Source: an uncultured Spirochaetales bacterium (GTDB taxonomy: Bacteria; Spirochaetota; Spirochaetia; Sphaerochaetales; Sphaerochaetaceae). Taken from it: a stretch of 64,000 nucleotides of DNA. The stretch lies in contig CASDRU010000006.1 in the NCBI GenBank assembly GCA_949283305.1, forward strand, positions 124,001-188,000, written 5' to 3'. Below the pieces are notes generated by a model. The model was not told the DNA's origin, made no database searches, and was given only the letters and a program-made list of their open reading frames with translations. Made by a program: the position numbers and the translations under genes. Numbering within the stretch: position 1 is the stretch's first letter; each line of letters starts with the position of its first letter. Shown here piece after piece: positions 1 through 8,880 of the stretch.

Positions 1-438
1 AAGCACATCTGCTGAAACTGATGCATCCTCAAAGCCTTCAAGATTTACAGAGCCGAGAGCGGAAAGAATGCCATCTTCAAGGGAAAGCGAGATATGATCT
101 GCATTCAGGGTATAACTCTTGTCTGCGCTTTTTACAGCAAGCTGGACATTTCCGCTCATCTCTACAAGAAAAGATGATGATGAGAGAGTGTCACATTTCA
201 TTATCTCAACAGAAACAGTGCCGCTCTCGCCTTCATCTGCCCTGTATTCCTCTATATTCTCCGCTTCATAAAGAAGACTTCTCTTTTCCTGGTCAGTTAG
301 TCCTTCTCCTGCTATCCCCCTGTTATTCAGAAGACTGTCCAAAAGCGCAGTATCAGCATAATAGATATCATGGCTTTCAAGCGCAGAGAGAGAAAAGAGA
401 GAAAAAGAGATGAGCAGGAAAAGAAGGACTTTCTTCAA
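1..438 (-). CDS. lptD: LptD/OstA-like outer-membrane LPS-assembly protein, N-terminal part (truncated by window edge)
   Basis: Only the first 146 codons are inside the window. The frame starts with TTG at 438 (TTGA overlap with the uvrA stop), preceded by an AAGAGG ribosome site. The product opens with a signal peptide (KK, then a leucine/phenylalanine-rich core ending near SLSALES), followed by an acidic region and a beta-rich segment (about residues 85-146). That segment has the OstA pattern of a stretch like GNVQLAV, an ADHISLSLEDG turn and a GSVNLEG strand. This resembles the periplasmic N-terminal domain of LptD, which inserts lipopolysaccharide-like lipids into the outer membrane. I recall an LptD homologue next to uvrA in Treponema, which supports the call. 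The barrel lies outside the window, so another OstA-type protein is possible. Confidence 0.6.
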   Translation of the reverse strand, partial: MKKVLLFLLISFSLFSLSALESHDIYYADTALLDSLLNNRGIAGEGLTDQEKRSLLYEAENIEEYRADEGESGTVSVEIMKCDTLSSSSFLVEMSGNVQLAVKSADKSYTLNADHISLSLEDGILSALGSVNLEGFEDASVSADVL

Positions 439-3260
439 AGCAACCTCTTTAAAAACTGGCCTGTATAGCTTTCCTTGCACTGTGCAATCTCTTCAGGAGT
501 GCCGGATGCGACCACTCTTCCCCCGTCATCTCCGCCCTCAGGACCGAGATCAATGACATAGTCGCAGGTTTTGATCACATCAAGATTATGCTCAATCAGA
601 ATGACTGTGTTTCCCTGATTAACCAGGCGCTCAAGTGTCTCAAGAAGCTTCTTCACATCGGCAAAATGAAGTCCTGTTGTGGGCTCATCGAGAATATAGA
701 GCGTCTTTCCGGTTCCTATCTTTGAAAGCTCAAGAGCAAGCTTCACCCTCTGCGCTTCACCCCCTGAAAGAGTGAGCGCGCTCTGGCCGAGCCTAATATA
801 GTCAAGGCCCACATCCATTAATGTCTCAAGCTTTCTCCTGATTGAAGGAATCGCATTAAAGAGCTCATAAGCCTCCCTTACAGTCATTTCAAGCACATCT
901 GAAATGTTCTTTCCCTTGTACTGGACAGTCAGCGTTTCCTTATTGTAGCGCTTTCCGTCACAGACATCACAGCGTACAAAGACATCTGGAAGGAAGTGCA
1001 TCTCTATCTTCAGCTGCCCATCTCCATGGCAGTTCTCGCATCTGCCTCCCTCAACATTGAATGAGTAGCGGGATGCACTAAAGCCACGAGCCTTGCTCTC
1101 AGGAAGGGATGCAAAGAGATTTCTTATTGCCGTAAAGACATCAACATATGTTGCAGGATTGCTTCTGGGGGTGCGCCCTATCGGGCTCTGATCTATGTTG
1201 ATGACCTTGTCTATGTTCTCAAGCCCTTCCAGGCTCTCATAGCCGTCAAAACGCTCCTTCTTCTTTGCAAGATGATCCTGGATTGCAGGAAGAAGAACCT
1301 CATTTAAGAGAGTGCTCTTGCCACTTCCTGAAACTCCTGTGATCACGCTCATTGTCCCAAGAGGAATCGAGACATCAATTCCTTTCAAATTGTTCTTCCT
1401 GCATCCTTTAATTGTAAGCAGCTTTCCATTTCCGTTCCTTCTGATTACAGGAACAGGGATGGTAAGCTTACCTGAAAGAAAGAGCCCTGTAACAGATTTT
1501 TCACACCTGGCAACATCATCCGGAGTTCCCTCAGCGACAACTTCTCCGCCAAGCTCTCCTGCCCCGGGTCCAATATCTACAAGGTAATCAGCCGCACGCA
1601 GCGTATCCTCATCATGCTCAACTACAATGACCGTATTTCCTATATCGCGCAGATTCTCAAGAGTCTTTATAAGCTTTTCATTGTCTCTCTGATGAAGACC
1701 TATTGACGGCTCATCGAGAACATACATGACACCGGTAAGGGCAGATCCTATCTGGGTGGCAAGCCTTATCCTCTGCGCTTCACCTCCAGAGAGCGTTGCA
1801 GCCGCGCGGTCAAGCGTGAGGTATCCAAGTCCCACATTCTTTAAAAAATTCAGGCGGCTGGATATCTCTTTTAAAATCTGGCGCGCAATTTCCTCCTCTG
1901 TCTTTGAAAGAGTCAAGGAAGAAAAGAAATCCAGGCTCTTTATGACGCTCAGCTTCGTTGCCTCCATGATATTATATCCGCCGACCTTCACTGAAAGCGC
2001 ATCAGGGCGGAGGCGCAGACCCTTGCAGGTAGGACATGTTGAGAAGCTCATGAAAGACTCAAGCCATATCCTTATATTGAGGCTGTATGTCTCTTTCAGT
2101 CTTCTCTCCAGATCAGGAATTATTCCTGGAAAAGTCTCATCATAATCGACATGACCGCTTTTCGAGCTGTGGTTATAGCGGTATGGGATCTTGTCCGTTG
2201 TGCCGTAGCAGAGCTTGTCAAAGACAGCTGGAGAAAGAAGCTCAATCGGTGTATCGAGATTATAGCCATAGTAGCGAAAGAAGGCTTCAAAGCGTGCCTT
2301 GTCGTAATTTCCATTCTGGCTTGCCGTCCTTATCGCTCTCTGGTTATATGAAAGGCTTTTATCGGGGATGATCTTGTTTATGTCAAAGACCTTGTTCGCA
2401 CCAAGGCCGTTGCAGTCAGGACATGCCCCAAAAGGGTTGTTGAAGCTGAAAAGCCTAGGCTCAACCTCTGCAAGCGTTATTCCGCAGTCAGGACAGCTGT
2501 TGCGCTCAGAGTATATCTCGCTTTTATCTTCATCGACATACACGACCTCAACAAGCCCCCGCGACATCTCAGTTGCCTTTTCTATGGCATCTGAAAGTCT
2601 CATCCTGTGCTCACTTGAATTCTTTATCCTGTCGACAAGAATGGAAATATTGTGCTTCACATTCTTCTCAAGGGATGGAATCTGCTCATCGATGTTGAAC
2701 ACATGAGAGTCAATGAGTGCTCTTGTGTATCCTAGCTTCACTGCATCCTCAAGTGTTTTTTTGAACTCCCCTTTCTTTCCTCTTGCAACAGGGGAAGCAA
2801 TCATGAGCTTTCCGCCCTCTGGATGAGAGAATATTATGTCGATGATCTGGTCAATCGACATTTCAGAAATCTCTTTTCCGCACTTCGGGCAGAATTTATG
2901 CCCGATTCTTGCCCATAGAAGGCGGTAGTAGTCATAAATCTCTGTCACTGTGCCCACTGTAGAGCGCGGGTTTCTGTTGGTGCTCTTCTGCTCAATGGAG
3001 ATTGCAGGAGAAAGGCCTTCAATGAAATCCACATCGGGCTTTTCCATTCTCCCCAGAAACTGACGGGCATAGCTTGAAAGGCTCTCCATATATCTTCTCT
3101 GCCCTTCTGCAAAGATTGTATCAAAGGCAAGAGAGCTCTTTCCGCTTCCTGAAAGCCCTGAAAGAACAATCAGGGAATTCTTTGGAAGAGTGAGGTTTAT
3201 GTTCTTCAGATTATGCTCACGGGCTCCTTTGATTACCAGATAATCACTCTTGGATTGCAT
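435..3260 (-). CDS. uvrA: UvrA, excinuclease ABC subunit A
   Basis: Damage-recognition ATPase of UvrABC nucleotide excision repair. At 941 aa it is full length for the family. The N-terminal ABC module has a Walker A GLSGSGKSS near residue 35. Zinc-binding CxxC pairs follow (CPKC, CPDC with a second CPDC, and CENC with CDVC in the C-terminal half). Both ABC signatures are present as LSGGEAQR, and the second Walker A is GVSGSGKST. The start is ATG at 3260 with GGAG seven bases upstream. It overlaps the 3' end of ispG by 17 nt and is followed directly by the lptD-like gene, so the three are probably cotranscribed. No key residue looks missing. Confidence 0.97.
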   Translation of the reverse strand: MQSKSDYLVIKGAREHNLKNINLTLPKNSLIVLSGLSGSGKSSLAFDTIFAEGQRRYMESLSSYARQFLGRMEKPDVDFIEGLSPAISIEQKSTNRNPRSTVGTVTEIYDYYRLLWARIGHKFCPKCGKEISEMSIDQIIDIIFSHPEGGKLMIASPVARGKKGEFKKTLEDAVKLGYTRALIDSHVFNIDEQIPSLEKNVKHNISILVDRIKNSSEHRMRLSDAIEKATEMSRGLVEVVYVDEDKSEIYSERNSCPDCGITLAEVEPRLFSFNNPFGACPDCNGLGANKVFDINKIIPDKSLSYNQRAIRTASQNGNYDKARFEAFFRYYGYNLDTPIELLSPAVFDKLCYGTTDKIPYRYNHSSKSGHVDYDETFPGIIPDLERRLKETYSLNIRIWLESFMSFSTCPTCKGLRLRPDALSVKVGGYNIMEATKLSVIKSLDFFSSLTLSKTEEEIARQILKEISSRLNFLKNVGLGYLTLDRAAATLSGGEAQRIRLATQIGSALTGVMYVLDEPSIGLHQRDNEKLIKTLENLRDIGNTVIVVEHDEDTLRAADYLVDIGPGAGELGGEVVAEGTPDDVARCEKSVTGLFLSGKLTIPVPVIRRNGNGKLLTIKGCRKNNLKGIDVSIPLGTMSVITGVSGSGKSTLLNEVLLPAIQDHLAKKKERFDGYESLEGLENIDKVINIDQSPIGRTPRSNPATYVDVFTAIRNLFASLPESKARGFSASRYSFNVEGGRCENCHGDGQLKIEMHFLPDVFVRCDVCDGKRYNKETLTVQYKGKNISDVLEMTVREAYELFNAIPSIRRKLETLMDVGLDYIRLGQSALTLSGGEAQRVKLALELSKIGTGKTLYILDEPTTGLHFADVKKLLETLERLVNQGNTVILIEHNLDVIKTCDYVIDLGPEGGDDGGRVVASGTPEEIAQCKESYTGQFLKRLL

Positions 3261-4293
3261 CTAGAAGCTCCTTTTCTGCATTGGAATAATCGACCTCTTT
3301 ATAAAGCTCTCCCTTTTTATAGAGAAATGCTTTTCTTCCTATTCCTGTAAGCGCGAAATCAGCCTCTTTAGCCTCTCCCGGGCCGTTGACTTGGCATCCC
3401 ATTATAGCAACAGTAATATCCTTGTCCAGCATCAGAAGCTTTTCCTCAAGGCTTTTCACCATGCGCTCTGTGTCAAATGTATGCCTTCCGCAGCGCGGAC
3501 AGGAAATAAGGCGAACTCCGGTCTTCTTGAGGCCAAGCGTGCGCAGGATCTCACAGGCTGAAATCACCTCATCAGAAACACTTCCTGTAATAGAAACTCT
3601 GATAGTGTCCCCGATTTTCTCATTAAGAAGATTTCCAAGAGCCCATGTGGACCTGACAGATGATATTACCGAGCTTCCCGCCTCCGTAACACCAAGATGT
3701 ATAGGATAATCACATAAAGCCTTGAGCTTCCTGTTTGCCTCAAGTGTTTCTTCCGTGCTGCTTGACTTCAAAGATACGACTGTGTTGGTAAATCCAAGAG
3801 ACTCAAAATCATTGATGTAGCTGAGTGCTGTCTCAACCATCAGATCAGTCCTTTTTAGTCCTTTGTTATTAGCTGGAAGAGAGCCGCTGTTCAGTCCGAT
3901 TCTTATTGCAACACCGCTATCCAGTGCGGCGCGAACAACTTCATCCCTTTTCCACTTTGCTCCGATGTTTCCCGGATTTATCCTGATCTTGTCGGCCTTG
4001 TTCTTTATGGCATCGATGGCAAGAAGATAGTCAAAATGTATGTCTGCAACAACTGGAATCACTGAGCGTGAGGCAATTTCCTTAAATGCAGAGCCGTCCT
4101 CTTCAGAGGTATAGCTGAACCTTATGAGATCGCAGCCCATCTGAGCAAGTTTTCCAATTAGCTCTACAACCGAATCTGTCTCATCAGCTTTTAAAGCAGA
4201 GTTGTACATTGTCTGAACCCTTACAGGATAGGATCCCCCGATATAAAGATTCCTTACTTTTGCTTTCTTAGTGCTGAACATCGTATTCTCCAT
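3244..4293 (-). CDS. ispG: IspG, 4-hydroxy-3-methylbut-2-enyl diphosphate synthase
   Basis: Iron-sulfur enzyme of the MEP isoprenoid pathway (GcpE), converting methylerythritol cyclodiphosphate to HMBPP. The 349-aa protein has the N-terminal TIM-barrel part (VQTMYNS, DLIRFSYTSEEDG, ADIHFD and IRINPGNIG motifs) and the C-terminal cluster domain, with CPRCGRHTFD and GCQVNGPGEA carrying the three conserved cysteines. It overlaps the upstream 110-aa gene by 26 nt and uvrA by 17 nt. The same pathway is represented by dxr at 46.7 kb, so the organism makes isoprenoids by the MEP route. Confidence 0.96.
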   Translation of the reverse strand: MENTMFSTKKAKVRNLYIGGSYPVRVQTMYNSALKADETDSVVELIGKLAQMGCDLIRFSYTSEEDGSAFKEIASRSVIPVVADIHFDYLLAIDAIKNKADKIRINPGNIGAKWKRDEVVRAALDSGVAIRIGLNSGSLPANNKGLKRTDLMVETALSYINDFESLGFTNTVVSLKSSSTEETLEANRKLKALCDYPIHLGVTEAGSSVISSVRSTWALGNLLNEKIGDTIRVSITGSVSDEVISACEILRTLGLKKTGVRLISCPRCGRHTFDTERMVKSLEEKLLMLDKDITVAIMGCQVNGPGEAKEADFALTGIGRKAFLYKKGELYKEVDYSNAEKELLDAIQE

Positions 4294-4600
4294 TCAAGAC
4301 AAAGTGAGAGATGCTTGAATCCCCTTCTTCCCTGACCATGAATTTCTCTCCAGGAAGAAGAAGGGCGCACCTTCCCTTTTCAAGTTTTGTCACAGAAAGC
4401 ACCTCGCTGCTCTCGCTGTTTTCCCTGTAGCTCGTATAAAGCAGAAGAGAGCCTGAAAGCACCATGAAAAAATGGGAAAATGATCTGTCGACAAAAAAAG
4501 AAGAGAAAGGGAAATCAGAACTCTCATACTTTTTTATATTCTTCAGCTCTTCCTCAATTGAAGTGTATTTTAAAATCTCTTTTGCGCTTGCTGTGACCAT
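4268..4600 (-). CDS. Hypothetical 110-aa cytosolic protein at head of the ispG-uvrA operon
   Basis: I do not recognise this family. The 110-aa protein has no signal peptide or clear membrane span. It starts with a Lys/Glu-rich helix (residues 1-30), then a beta-type region (FFMVLSGSLLLYTS, KLEKGRCALLLPGEKF) loosely reminiscent of a small cupin or PilZ-like barrel, though I cannot assign it. ATG at 4600 has no Shine-Dalgarno. A TATAAT box lies exactly seven bases upstream, which suggests a leaderless transcript. The 3' end overlaps ispG by 26 nt, so it is the first gene of that operon. Confidence 0.7.
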   Translation of the reverse strand: MVTASAKEILKYTSIEEELKNIKKYESSDFPFSSFFVDRSFSHFFMVLSGSLLLYTSYRENSESSEVLSVTKLEKGRCALLLPGEKFMVREEGDSSISHFVLNGEYDVQH

Positions 4601-4607
4601 AAAAAGG

Positions 4608-4615
4608 ATTATATC
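4608..4615 (-). promoter_or_regulatory. Extended -10 promoter (TGATATAAT) for a leaderless transcript
   Basis: On the minus strand TATAAT (4613-4608) is preceded by TGA, giving an extended -10 element, and is followed by seven bases and then the ATG at 4600. A start site about seven bases past the -10 would fall on the ATG itself. No convincing -35 was found. Confidence 0.6.
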
Positions 4616-4628
4616 AGATGAAAGGAAA

Positions 4629-4663
4629 AGAAAAAACTGACTGAAAAAAAGATTCAGCCAGTT
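4629..4663 (-). terminator. Rho-independent terminator of the V-ATPase operon
   Basis: Minus-strand stem of 11 pairs (4663-4653 with 4645-4635, one G-T pair) and a seven-base loop, followed by a run of six T (4634-4629). It lies just beyond the atpK stop and before the next promoter. Confidence 0.85.
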
Positions 4664-4690
4664 ATTTCAAACAGTGTTTTCTTTTTTCTC

Positions 4691-5125
4691 TTATAGGACA
4701 AGAAGTGAGAGAACAAGAGTGAAAAGCGCTACTGTCTCAACAATACCGATTACAATGAAGTAGTTCGCAGTTCCCTTTCCTGTCTCGCCAAGGCTGTCAC
4801 AGGCGCAGGCTGAAACCTTTCCCTGGAAGAATGCAGAAAGTCCTATTGCAATTCCTCCGAAGACTCCGATTCCGAAGCAAAGCAGAGCATTGGTTCCGCT
4901 TTCAATCGCGCTTTGAATGAAAGTCATAAGCAAAAAGCCGTAAATTGTCTGCGTCAGAGGAGCACCTGCAAACGCAACCATAATAAAAGGTGCGGGCTTA
5001 CCCTGTGAAAAACACTTCTTCCATGCTCCGATTGCAGCCTGAGAGGCAACCAGAGCTCCCATACCTGAGCCCATTGCAGAAATTGCAAGTGCACATGCCA
5101 TACCGATATAAGCTATGTTACTCAT
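4691..5125 (-). CDS. ntpK: V-type ATPase subunit K (membrane rotor proteolipid)
   Basis: Rotor-ring subunit of the V-type (A/V) ATPase. The 144-aa protein consists of two tandem hairpins with four hydrophobic helices. Ion-site residues are visible: T58 and Q59 in helix 2 (PLTQTIYG), Q101 (FFQGK) and E130 in helix 4 (GIVETVALF). They line up with the Na+ ligands I recall for Enterococcus hirae NtpK (T64, Q65, Q110, E139), so a Na+-coupled enzyme is likely. The ribosome site is AAAGGAG before ATG at 5125. It is the last gene of the operon, directly followed by a terminator. Confidence 0.93.
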   Translation of the reverse strand: MSNIAYIGMACALAISAMGSGMGALVASQAAIGAWKKCFSQGKPAPFIMVAFAGAPLTQTIYGFLLMTFIQSAIESGTNALLCFGIGVFGGIAIGLSAFFQGKVSACACDSLGETGKGTANYFIVIGIVETVALFTLVLSLLVL

Positions 5126-5145
5126 AACAAAACTCCTTTCTCCTT

Positions 5146-6966
5146 TTACTCAGCCTTCTTTGAAAAAGGCTCATATTGATGACCGGACCACTCCATTCCA
5201 AGCTGTCCGGAGAATTCCAAAAGATTGAGTCTCACTCCGTGAACTATCACGGAAAGCACTCCCATTACAAGATTCAGAACATGACCTAGAAGAATGACAA
5301 TCAGCGCAAGAGGAATGCCTGCTCCGCTCATCATTCCGCCTGCCATGTTATTAAAGCTCTCTGCAATTGCAAGGCTTGCCATACCAACGGCAAAAAGACG
5401 GATATAGCTCATTATGTTGGAAAATGCAGAGACCGTATTGAGGAATGTCGTAAAGAATCCCGCAAGGCCTGAAAGCATTCCCTTTACAAATGGTACTCCC
5501 GGTGCCTGAGAGCCGAATAAAAGCACGAGGACATATCCTGTTGCCACAGAAATCGCGACAGCCTTGAAATTACACTCAGTACCGATGACAAGATAAAGGA
5601 CAAGACCATAGAGAACCAGTATGTCCAAAAGCCATCCCAGGTCTGCAACAAAGGAAAGGTCCTTTGATTTTATCTTTCTTACAACATTGATGATGCATGC
5701 AAGCGAGAGCTGGATTGTACCGAGGATGAAGCAGAACTTCATGACCATGTTCTGCGCCCATGTGGAATCAACACCCATCACTTCAGGGAAATTAGTGATT
5801 TGAGGAATAACAAGAGATTGAAGAAAAGCTGATGAAGAGAGTATCTTCTCGCTTCCAAAATACGTTCCTGTCAATGCACCCCATATTATCGTAGTTATGG
5901 AAAGAACATATAAGAGTATGTTGATATCACTTGGTTTCCTGCTCTTTGCATTCATTATCACTGCGGCAATCAAGAATACAAGTCCGTATCCTGCATCTCC
6001 TACAATCATCGCAAAGAAAAGAGAGAAGAAGACAAGGAAATAGGAAGAGATATCCATTTCCCTGTAGCCTGGAACTGTTCCAAGGATGTCAAAGACAGGC
6101 TTCACGATCCTTGTGACCCTGTTGTACTCGACAAGGGTAGGAACATCATCATCCAAACAAACTTCCCTGATAGCATATGCATATCCTCTTTCCTTTAAAA
6201 AGGATGCAAACTCATCCTTGCACTTTGAAGGAATGTAGCCGGAAATATAAGCGACCTCGCCTTCATCCTTGAGCGTTGAAAGACAGTCTGAGTACAATAT
6301 CTCATTATCAAGCTTTCTTATCTCTCTTTCGATAGCTTTTTTCAGCACAAGATATTTCTTTATATCCTCGTTTATGAGAGCAATCCTGTTTTTGTCTCTC
6401 TCAATCTCCTCATCAAGGGAGGAAAGGGAAAGGGATGGAAGAGCAAATTCACTAAGATGAATATTTTCAGGAAGATCAGAAAGAGAAGCAATTGTGTTCA
6501 GCTTTCCTTCTTTAAGGAGTATGAAGGAAAAAGTCTCATCTTTTTTTAGCTCCTCTGTCTCTTTCTTTCCTGCCTTATATATCCTGATCTTTATTCCTTT
6601 TTTCTCAAGAAGGGCAAAATCTTCAGGATCAAATGAGCCATATTCCCTGATTCTCTCAGCCTCAAGGCTGTTGAGTCTGATTCTTTCAGCTGTCTCCTTC
6701 TTTTCTTTGTCCAGGGAATTTATAATCGTGACGGCTTTCTCAACATCCCCGCTTTCTTCTTTTGCTTCTTTCTTCACACCGAGGTCGAGCAGGACCTTAA
6801 GGGCATTTGAATAAGTGCTCTTTATTTTTTCAAAGTCCTCAGAGCGTTGGCTTTTTCTCCTGATGTTCTCAATATGCACACAGCCAAGAGTGCAAAGGTC
6901 AGAGATACAGGCATTTTTGCGCTTTTCATCAGTGATTATCATACACTTGAGCATCTTCGCTATCAT
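5146..6966 (-). CDS. ntpI: V-type ATPase subunit I (a-subunit of the membrane stator)
   Basis: Stator subunit forming the ion half-channels against the K ring. About 606 aa: residues 1-280 are a charged coiled-coil cytoplasmic domain, and the rest is a membrane domain of roughly seven to eight helices, including the GDAGYG stretch and the ISYIRLFAVGMAS helix with the essential arginine. I prefer ATG at 6966, which has AAAGGAG upstream, over the longer frame beginning at 7011, whose extra 15 residues are basic and atypical. It overlaps the end of ntpD by about 38 nt. Confidence 0.92.
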   Translation of the reverse strand: MIAKMLKCMIITDEKRKNACISDLCTLGCVHIENIRRKSQRSEDFEKIKSTYSNALKVLLDLGVKKEAKEESGDVEKAVTIINSLDKEKKETAERIRLNSLEAERIREYGSFDPEDFALLEKKGIKIRIYKAGKKETEELKKDETFSFILLKEGKLNTIASLSDLPENIHLSEFALPSLSLSSLDEEIERDKNRIALINEDIKKYLVLKKAIEREIRKLDNEILYSDCLSTLKDEGEVAYISGYIPSKCKDEFASFLKERGYAYAIREVCLDDDVPTLVEYNRVTRIVKPVFDILGTVPGYREMDISSYFLVFFSLFFAMIVGDAGYGLVFLIAAVIMNAKSRKPSDINILLYVLSITTIIWGALTGTYFGSEKILSSSAFLQSLVIPQITNFPEVMGVDSTWAQNMVMKFCFILGTIQLSLACIINVVRKIKSKDLSFVADLGWLLDILVLYGLVLYLVIGTECNFKAVAISVATGYVLVLLFGSQAPGVPFVKGMLSGLAGFFTTFLNTVSAFSNIMSYIRLFAVGMASLAIAESFNNMAGGMMSGAGIPLALIVILLGHVLNLVMGVLSVIVHGVRLNLLEFSGQLGMEWSGHQYEPFSKKAE

Positions 6967-7576
6967 AGCTCTTTTCTCCTTTCTTCTTCTTGGCAATCTT
7001 TCCACGCACAACAGCCTGCGTGCTCTGGTCCTGAAGATATATATTGATCTTCTTTATGTTCTCCTTAGCCTCTGGAATCTTCACTTTCTCAAAGAGATTG
7101 ACTCTCTGGCTTGTGATCCTGAGCTCTCTTTCAAGAAGAGCTATCTCCTCTTCAAGAGTCTTGACCATTGCAGTATATTTTGCAATGTTCTTGAGTGCAT
7201 CAAGAGCAGTGTCAACCCATAGAGGATAGATATCCAGGTCATAGCGCATGCTTTCAAACTCAAGGGATGAAAAGATTGGAACAACTACTCCCGCAACATT
7301 TGAGTGCGTTTTCTTTATCTCCTTTATCTTTATAAGGTTGATTATTGATTCATCATCCTTCAAAAGCCTGTTTGAAGCATATACGGCAACCCAGGATGAG
7401 AGGGCATCCTTTGCTTTTTTTTGAGCTTTTCTTATCTCCTCAATCTCCTTGTATGCATCAAAAATAACAATCTGGAGCTGCTGCTTCTTCATGCTAAGGG
7501 TTGGCAGATAACGCTCAAACTGCTTCAAGCTGTCTTTCTGTTTCTTGAGCTCGTTCTTTGTAAGCTTGATGCGCAT
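6929..7576 (-). CDS. ntpD: V-type ATPase subunit D (central shaft)
   Basis: Central-stalk subunit linking the A3B3 head to the K ring. It is 215 aa and begins with the family hallmark, a basic helix of the type IKLTKNELKKQK. Almost the whole protein is predicted helix, with a coiled-coil at both ends and a short globular middle, as in other D subunits. ATG at 7576 has GAGGAG five bases upstream, and the gene lies two bases after ntpB. Confidence 0.92.
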   Translation of the reverse strand: MRIKLTKNELKKQKDSLKQFERYLPTLSMKKQQLQIVIFDAYKEIEEIRKAQKKAKDALSSWVAVYASNRLLKDDESIINLIKIKEIKKTHSNVAGVVVPIFSSLEFESMRYDLDIYPLWVDTALDALKNIAKYTAMVKTLEEEIALLERELRITSQRVNLFEKVKIPEAKENIKKINIYLQDQSTQAVVRGKIAKKKKGEKSYDSEDAQVYDNH

Positions 7577-7578
7577 TG

Positions 7579-8877
7579 CTACTCCTCTGGCCAGTATTTC
7601 TCAATCAGATCACTTTTAAGAAGTGTCTCATTCTTCTCAAAGCACTCTGAAAGTATCTTCCAGCCCTCATCAAGAGCCTTCTCAAGCGGGATGTTCACAG
7701 AAAGGTCCATCATCCTCTGCTCAAAGAGAGCACCGTATTTCAAGAGCTTTTCATCCCATGAGCTCATCATGAAGCCCATGCTCTTCTTCTCAAGGCTGTC
7801 CTTATAGGCTGAGTAGAGCTTTATCATTCCGTCCATGAGGGCTCTATGGTCATCGCGGGTATCCTTATTGACGTTCTGCTTTAGTCTTGAAAGGCTTCCA
7901 AAGGGCTCTATGTGTCCGTTTTTAAGGTAGTACTGCCCCTCTGTGATATAGCCGGTATTATCCGGAACAGGATGTGTGACATCATCTCCAGGCATTGTAG
8001 TGACAGCAAGGATTGTGACGCTTCCAGCTCCTAAAAAATCAACAGCCTTTTCATACCTTGATGCAAGGGATGAATATAAGTCTCCCGGGTATCCTCTGTT
8101 GGAAGGGACCATGTCCATAGTAATTGCAAGCTCTTTCAGGCTGTCTGCGAAGTTCGTCATGTCCGTAAGAAGAACAAGCACTTTCTTTCCCTCCAGAGCA
8201 AAGCGCTCAGCAACAGAAAGGGATAAATCCGGAACAAGCGTGCACTCGACTGTCGGATCGCTTGCTGTATGTATGAACATGATTGTATGGCCGAGTGCGC
8301 CTTCCTTTTCAAGAGTGTTCTTAAAATAAAGATAGTCATCATACTTCAGCCCCATTCCGCCGAGGATGATTATATCGACTTCCGCCTGTATGGCAATACG
8401 GGCAAGAAGCTGGTTATAAGGCTCACCGGAGACGCTGAAAATGGGAAGCTTCTGGGAAACTACAAGCGTGTTGAACATGTCTATCATCGGGATATTTGTC
8501 CTGATCATGGTCTTAGGCTGAAGACGGCGGGCAGGATTGACTGAAGGAGTTGTGATATCAATCATGTTGTCCTTGAGAGCCGGGCCGTTGTCGCGAGGCT
8601 CTCCTACTCCATTGAATATTCGCCCGAGCAGGTTTTCTGAAAAGCTCACCTGCATTCCATGGGAGAGAAACCTCACTGAGTCTGAGGTGCTGATTCCCTG
8701 TGCGCCGGAGAACACCTGGAGGGAGACAAGGTCATTATCCAGCTTGATTACATTCGCATAGCTGATTCCTCCGTCCTTTCTCTCGACAAGGGCAAGCTCC
8801 CCAGAGCTTACTCCCTTTGCCCTGACTGTAATTACATTTCCAACAATTGATTCAATCTTTGTATATACTTTCTGCAT
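7579..8877 (-). CDS. ntpB: V-type ATPase subunit B (non-catalytic head subunit)
   Basis: Nucleotide-binding but non-catalytic subunit of the A3B3 head. At 432 aa it is the normal length. The usual B-subunit blocks are present: an N-terminal barrel, [22 protein letters not shown], a P-loop-like region lacking a true Walker A ([15 protein letters not shown]), and [15 protein letters not shown]. It sits between A and D with tight spacing (three bases after ntpA), consistent with one transcript. Confidence 0.95.
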   Translation of the reverse strand: MQKVYTKIESIVGNVITVRAKGVSSGELALVERKDGGISYANVIKLDNDLVSLQVFSGAQGISTSDSVRFLSHGMQVSFSENLLGRIFNGVGEPRDNGPALKDNMIDITTPSVNPARRLQPKTMIRTNIPMIDMFNTLVVSQKLPIFSVSGEPYNQLLARIAIQAEVDIIILGGMGLKYDDYLYFKNTLEKEGALGHTIMFIHTASDPTVECTLVPDLSLSVAERFALEGKKVLVLLTDMTNFADSLKELAITMDMVPSNRGYPGDLYSSLASRYEKAVDFLGAGSVTILAVTTMPGDDVTHPVPDNTGYITEGQYYLKNGHIEPFGSLSRLKQNVNKDTRDDHRALMDGMIKLYSAYKDSLEKKSMGFMMSSWDEKLLKYGALFEQRMMDLSVNIPLEKALDEGWKILSECFEKNETLLKSDLIEKYWPEE

Positions 8878-8880
8878 ACC

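Noticed and set aside
21-413. 130-codon plus-strand open frame at the window start
   Set aside because: It is the mirror of the truncated lptD-like gene, which has a signal peptide, ribosome site and operon context.
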